The notes beneath the pieces were generated by a model. That model was not told where the DNA came from, did not search any database, and was given only the letters and a program-made list of their open reading frames with translations. Shown in pieces: positions 6,171 through 8,302 of a stretch of DNA of 8,302 nucleotides. How positions within the stretch are numbered: position 1 is the first letter of the stretch; each line of letters opens with the position of its first letter. The stretch comes from Anaerolineales bacterium. Its GTDB lineage: Bacteria; Chloroflexota; Anaerolineae; Anaerolineales; Villigracilaceae. The stretch is taken from NCBI GenBank assembly GCA_025966435.1, contig JAICRQ010000133.1, forward strand, positions 1 through 8,302, in the 5' to 3' direction. A program made the translations under genes and the position numbers.

Positions 6171-6706
6171 CACTCATTTATATCTGTAATTTCAATTGCC
6201 GATTCTCTCCCATAATCATAATACCCTGCGCTTGAATACATATAGTCAGCTCGGTCTTCAACAAGTTTCCAATCTTTTGCTACAGGATTCTGATGAATAT
6301 ATTCGATTTTCTGTTGCAAGAAATCCAGGGAATAAATATTCTTTGCCTGAATATCCTGCCAAATACTGTGCTTGTGTCTTCGATCGCGTCTCTTTTGCTG
6401 AAAGATATTGAGTAAATCCTTTTGACTTTGTTCTCGTAGCTTCTTTAGTATCCCATGTGAGGTAAAGGAACCAAACTGCTGAATGATTTCAGCAATCGTT
6501 CCAGTTACAGGTTTTAGGATTGCGTGAAGATGAGATGGCATAACAACATAGGCAAAGACCAGAATCCGATTCTGTTGTTGCATCCACGCCAAAGAGTTAA
6601 GCGGAATAAGAGCATACTCCTGGGTGATGAATAAGTGTTTCCATTCTATGAGCGATGCTGTAATGAAAAACAAATGTGACGGATCGTGAAAGGAGGGGAA
6701 GGTCAT
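6128..6706 (-). CDS. REP-associated tyrosine transposase (RAYT, IS200-like Y1 family)
   Basis: A 192-residue single-strand transposase/nuclease of the HUH Y1 superfamily. The metal-binding HUH motif is H59-L-H61 within FAYVVMPSHLHAIL, and the catalytic Tyr is most likely Y136 in KIEYIHQNPVAKDW, the hallmark RAYT motif. A YMYSSAGYY signature (155-163) follows, as in the family. Such proteins nick and join REP DNA through a 5'-phosphotyrosine link and are thought to spread REP sequences. All expected catalytic residues are present and the frame is intact. The ribosome binding site AGAGG lies in the right repeat, and the last ~13 residues plus the stop lie in the left repeat. The gene is AT-richer than its surroundings (22 GC of 60 counted at 6181-6240, against 37 of 60 at 5581-5640), pointing to transfer. 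Confidence 0.92.
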   Translation of the reverse strand: MTFPSFHDPSHLFFITASLIEWKHLFITQEYALIPLNSLAWMQQQNRILVFAYVVMPSHLHAILKPVTGTIAEIIQQFGSFTSHGILKKLREQSQKDLLNIFQQKRRDRRHKHSIWQDIQAKNIYSLDFLQQKIEYIHQNPVAKDWKLVEDRADYMYSSAGYYDYGRESAIEITDINEWLTENPSPGTAKRA

Positions 6707-6709
6707 GAT

Positions 6710-6760
6710 TAACCTCTAGGCTCCCTTCGCCGAGGACAGCGAAGGATTTACGAGTTAAGC
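6710..6760 (+). repeat. REP-like repeat, right copy
   Basis: An imperfect direct copy of 6122-6170. Its palindrome has a 7-bp stem, CCTTCGC (6724-6730) with GCGAAGG (6739-6745), a C/A mismatch, one more G-C pair, and an AGGA loop. It begins 4 nt upstream of the transposase ATG (minus-strand sense) and carries that gene's ribosome binding site. Confidence 0.85.
6713..6717 (-). promoter_or_regulatory. Transposase ribosome binding site inside the repeat
   Basis: AGAGG on the minus strand, 6 nt before the ATG at 6706, comes from the conserved AACCTCT start of the right repeat. The same bases occur in the left repeat just after the transposase stop codon. Confidence 0.6.
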
Positions 6761-6786
6761 GCCGCCGGGGACGGCGGCTGGAGCAT
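6761..6786 (-). repeat. Third REP-like palindrome, inverted relative to the other two
   Basis: A perfect 7-bp stem, GCCGCCG (6761-6767) and CGGCGGC (6772-6778), with loop GGGA, the reverse complement of the left copy's TCCC loop. When the left copy is reverse-complemented, both share the 14-nt core CGCCGGGGACGGCG and then GAGCAT at the same distance (6781-6786). It therefore looks like a shortened inverted copy abutting the right repeat. Confidence 0.65.
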
Positions 6787-6795
6787 CTATAAATC

Positions 6796-8302
6796 TTAAA
6801 GTTTTGCTCTCATTTCGCCAATGACTTCTTCCATTAAATCTACAGCCTCTTTCAGCGTTTGCGCATCAAATGCGAACTTTGCACCGGCTGTGGCAAACAA
6901 CTGTGGCAAGGGCACAGTCGCGCCGAGAGCGAGCGCTTTGCGGTAATCTGCAACCGCTTTGCGCTGATCTTTGAGAGAGTTTGCCCAGACCTGTACCGCG
7001 CCTAATAGTGCAAGCCCGTATTCAATGTAATAAAAAGGACTGTCAAAGATATGGGACTGGCGATGCCAGTAGGTTTTTTTCGCATCCTCCCATCCGGAGT
7101 AATCAATACCGGGCCTAAATCGATCCCACAGTTCAGCCCATTTCTCCTCACATTTCGACGCATCCAATCCCTCCTCAGGATGTTCATAGATCCAATGCTG
7201 GAACGCATCCACCAGCGCCATGTAGGGCCAGAAGGTGATGCAGCCTTCGAGAAGCTCGATCATGGCGCGCGCTGCTTCACTCTCGGTATAAAAGCCTCCA
7301 CATTCTTTTGTCTTGTAAGGAGAGGCAATGAGTTCCATGCCGATCGATGCAACCTCTGCAAACTCGGCGGGCAGGTAGATTTCGCCGCGCTGGTAGAAAT
7401 GGACATGCGCACGCTCGAACTCATGGAAGGCATGCCCGCCTTCATGTAGAATCGTTTGCACATCCTCCGAAGTGTTCATGTTATTCATAAAAACAAAGGG
7501 ACGGTGCGCCACGTGCAATCCCAGGCTATAGGCACCGGGTCCCTTGTTCTTGCGGCTTTCGAGATCAAGCAAACCTTCATCGATCATGATCTGGAAATAT
7601 TCCCCAAATTTCGGATCGACCTGTTCAAAGATGGCGCGGGATTTCGATTTAAGTTCATCGATCGTTTCGTAGGGTCGCACCGGGGTCGAAGCCAACGGAT
7701 CGACATCAACGTCCCAGGGACGGACGGTATCAATTCCCAGGCGCTGCCGGCGTCTCTCATAGGCACGCTGCGCAGCCGGGACAATCACCTCCTCGATCGC
7801 GGCGTGAAACGATTTACAATCTTCCGGCGAATAATCGAAACGGAATTTCTGTTTCCACATGTATGCTCGATAGTCGGGCATGCCTGCATTCTCGGCGATC
7901 TTCAGGCGTACGGGCATAAAGTTTTCCCACAAGTCATTGAGATTCTGCCGTTCCTGCATCAGCCGGGCATGTGTCGCCTCCCAGGCGCGCTGCCGGACAG
8001 ACCGGTCTGTTTCATACAAGAGGCCGCGCATTTGCCAGAAGGTTCGTTCTGCCCCGTCCCATAGGACGGTAAGCGAACCGATGAGCTTGTTATACTCGGT
8101 CACCAGCTTCTGTTCTTCCGCTAACAGCGGCAGATTTTCTTCTGTAAAAATCTCTGCCTCGGCGCGCATCCGGCGCAGTGCCGTCTCAAAGCTTTCTGGC
8201 GAAAGGCCGCTGGCAACGAGCTTGTCCTTCAATTTTTGTTCCGCGATCTTGATGGCAGGTTGTGTATTTTCGATATATGCATTAAATGATTCTTCGACCG
8301 CC
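6796..8302 (-). CDS. pepF: M3-family oligoendopeptidase (N-terminus outside window)
   Basis: The minus frame is open from the window edge to TAA at 6796-6798, giving 501 residues with no start inside; PepF-like enzymes have about 560-600, so roughly 60-100 residues are missing. The zinc motif HEGGH lies at visible residues 286-290 (TILHEGGHAFHEFE), and the third ligand is probably the Glu of FAEVAS about 30 residues later. Other family marks are the EIFTEENLPLL segment, KFRFDYSPEDC, and the C-terminal FYYIEYGLALLGA, which belongs to the substrate-binding region. The enzyme cuts short peptides (about 7-20 residues) in the cytoplasm and takes part in peptide turnover. It is the most upstream minus-strand gene here. 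After its stop there is no typical terminator, only the REP-like palindromes of the RAYT unit. The symbol is given for the oligoendopeptidase F group, not a proven orthologue. Confidence 0.93.
   Translation of the reverse strand, partial: AVEESFNAYIENTQPAIKIAEQKLKDKLVASGLSPESFETALRRMRAEAEIFTEENLPLLAEEQKLVTEYNKLIGSLTVLWDGAERTFWQMRGLLYETDRSVRQRAWEATHARLMQERQNLNDLWENFMPVRLKIAENAGMPDYRAYMWKQKFRFDYSPEDCKSFHAAIEEVIVPAAQRAYERRRQRLGIDTVRPWDVDVDPLASTPVRPYETIDELKSKSRAIFEQVDPKFGEYFQIMIDEGLLDLESRKNKGPGAYSLGLHVAHRPFVFMNNMNTSEDVQTILHEGGHAFHEFERAHVHFYQRGEIYLPAEFAEVASIGMELIASPYKTKECGGFYTESEAARAMIELLEGCITFWPYMALVDAFQHWIYEHPEEGLDASKCEEKWAELWDRFRPGIDYSGWEDAKKTYWHRQSHIFDSPFYYIEYGLALLGAVQVWANSLKDQRKAVADYRKALALGATVPLPQLFATAGAKFAFDAQTLKEAVDLMEEVIGEMRAKL

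Larger units (their letters stand above)
6122..6786 (-). mobile_element. RAYT cassette with flanking REP-like repeats
   Basis: A Y1/HUH transposase gene is bracketed by two ~50-nt direct repeats with internal palindromes (6122-6170 and 6710-6760) plus a third, inverted palindrome (6761-6786). The unit fits between the ribosome binding site of the aldo/keto reductase and the stop codon of the M3 peptidase. This matches the known organisation of REP-associated tyrosine transposases. No target-site duplication was sought beyond the repeats; IS200/IS605-type enzymes make none. The conserved tetranucleotide known next to enterobacterial REPs was not recognised. Confidence 0.75.

Noticed and set aside
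6122..6786. CRISPR array or intrinsic terminators in the repeats around the transposase
   Set aside because: There are only two full repeats separated by a gene, not regular short spacers, and the palindromes are not followed by proper T-tracts.
7456..8064. Plus-strand open frame (202 codons) opposite the M3 peptidase
   Set aside because: The peptidase is well supported by its family motifs; the opposite frame shows no motif or ribosome binding site.
8230..8232. TTG codon as start of the M3 peptidase
   Set aside because: The frame stays open to the window edge with family-like residues, so this is an internal Leu codon.

Overview
The window (8302 nt) looks like chromosomal DNA from a free-living bacterium of medium-to-high GC content. 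The protein style (M3 oligoendopeptidase, short beta-rich lipoprotein, compact cold-shock protein, REP-type transposase) would suit a Chloroflexota/Anaerolineae-like genome. That placement is an impression from the sequence alone and is weak. Nearly everything is on the minus strand; the only convincing plus-strand gene is a cold-shock protein.

Layout, left to right: (1) 1-836 (-), 3'-truncated kinase of the aminoglycoside phosphotransferase (APH) superfamily; (2) 913-1380 (-), small secreted lipoprotein with an extended -10 promoter almost touching its start codon; (3) 1381-1618, divergent control region with a plus-strand promoter candidate and a perfect hairpin with a T-rich tail in the leader of the cold-shock gene; (4) 1619-1831 (+), cold-shock protein, then a strong bidirectional terminator; (5) 1932-2426 (-), exported protein of unknown function; (6) 2561-2590, terminator; (7) 5043-2619 (-), a tight three-gene operon: sugar-phosphate nucleotidyltransferase with a left-handed beta-helix tail, a 70-residue beta-rich protein, and a class I/II PLP aminotransferase; (8) 6103-5120 (-), aldo/keto reductase; (9) 6122-6786, a REP-associated tyrosine transposase (RAYT) gene framed by REP-like palindromic repeats; (10) 8302-6796 (-), M3 oligoendopeptidase lacking its N-terminus in the window.

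The most interesting structure is the RAYT unit. Two imperfect direct repeats of about 50 nt, each with a GC-rich palindrome, bracket the HUH/Y1 transposase gene. A third palindrome, in the opposite orientation, sits directly beside the right copy and gives a BIME-like pair. The left repeat encodes the last ~13 residues and the stop codon of the transposase, while the right repeat supplies its ribosome binding site. The gene is visibly more AT-rich than its neighbours and fits neatly between two housekeeping genes, as expected of an inserted cassette. A second point of interest is the terminator-like hairpin between promoter and start codon of the cold-shock gene, which suggests control by attenuation/antitermination.

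No tRNA, rRNA, CRISPR array or phage module was seen, and no stretch over 300 nt lacks a gene.
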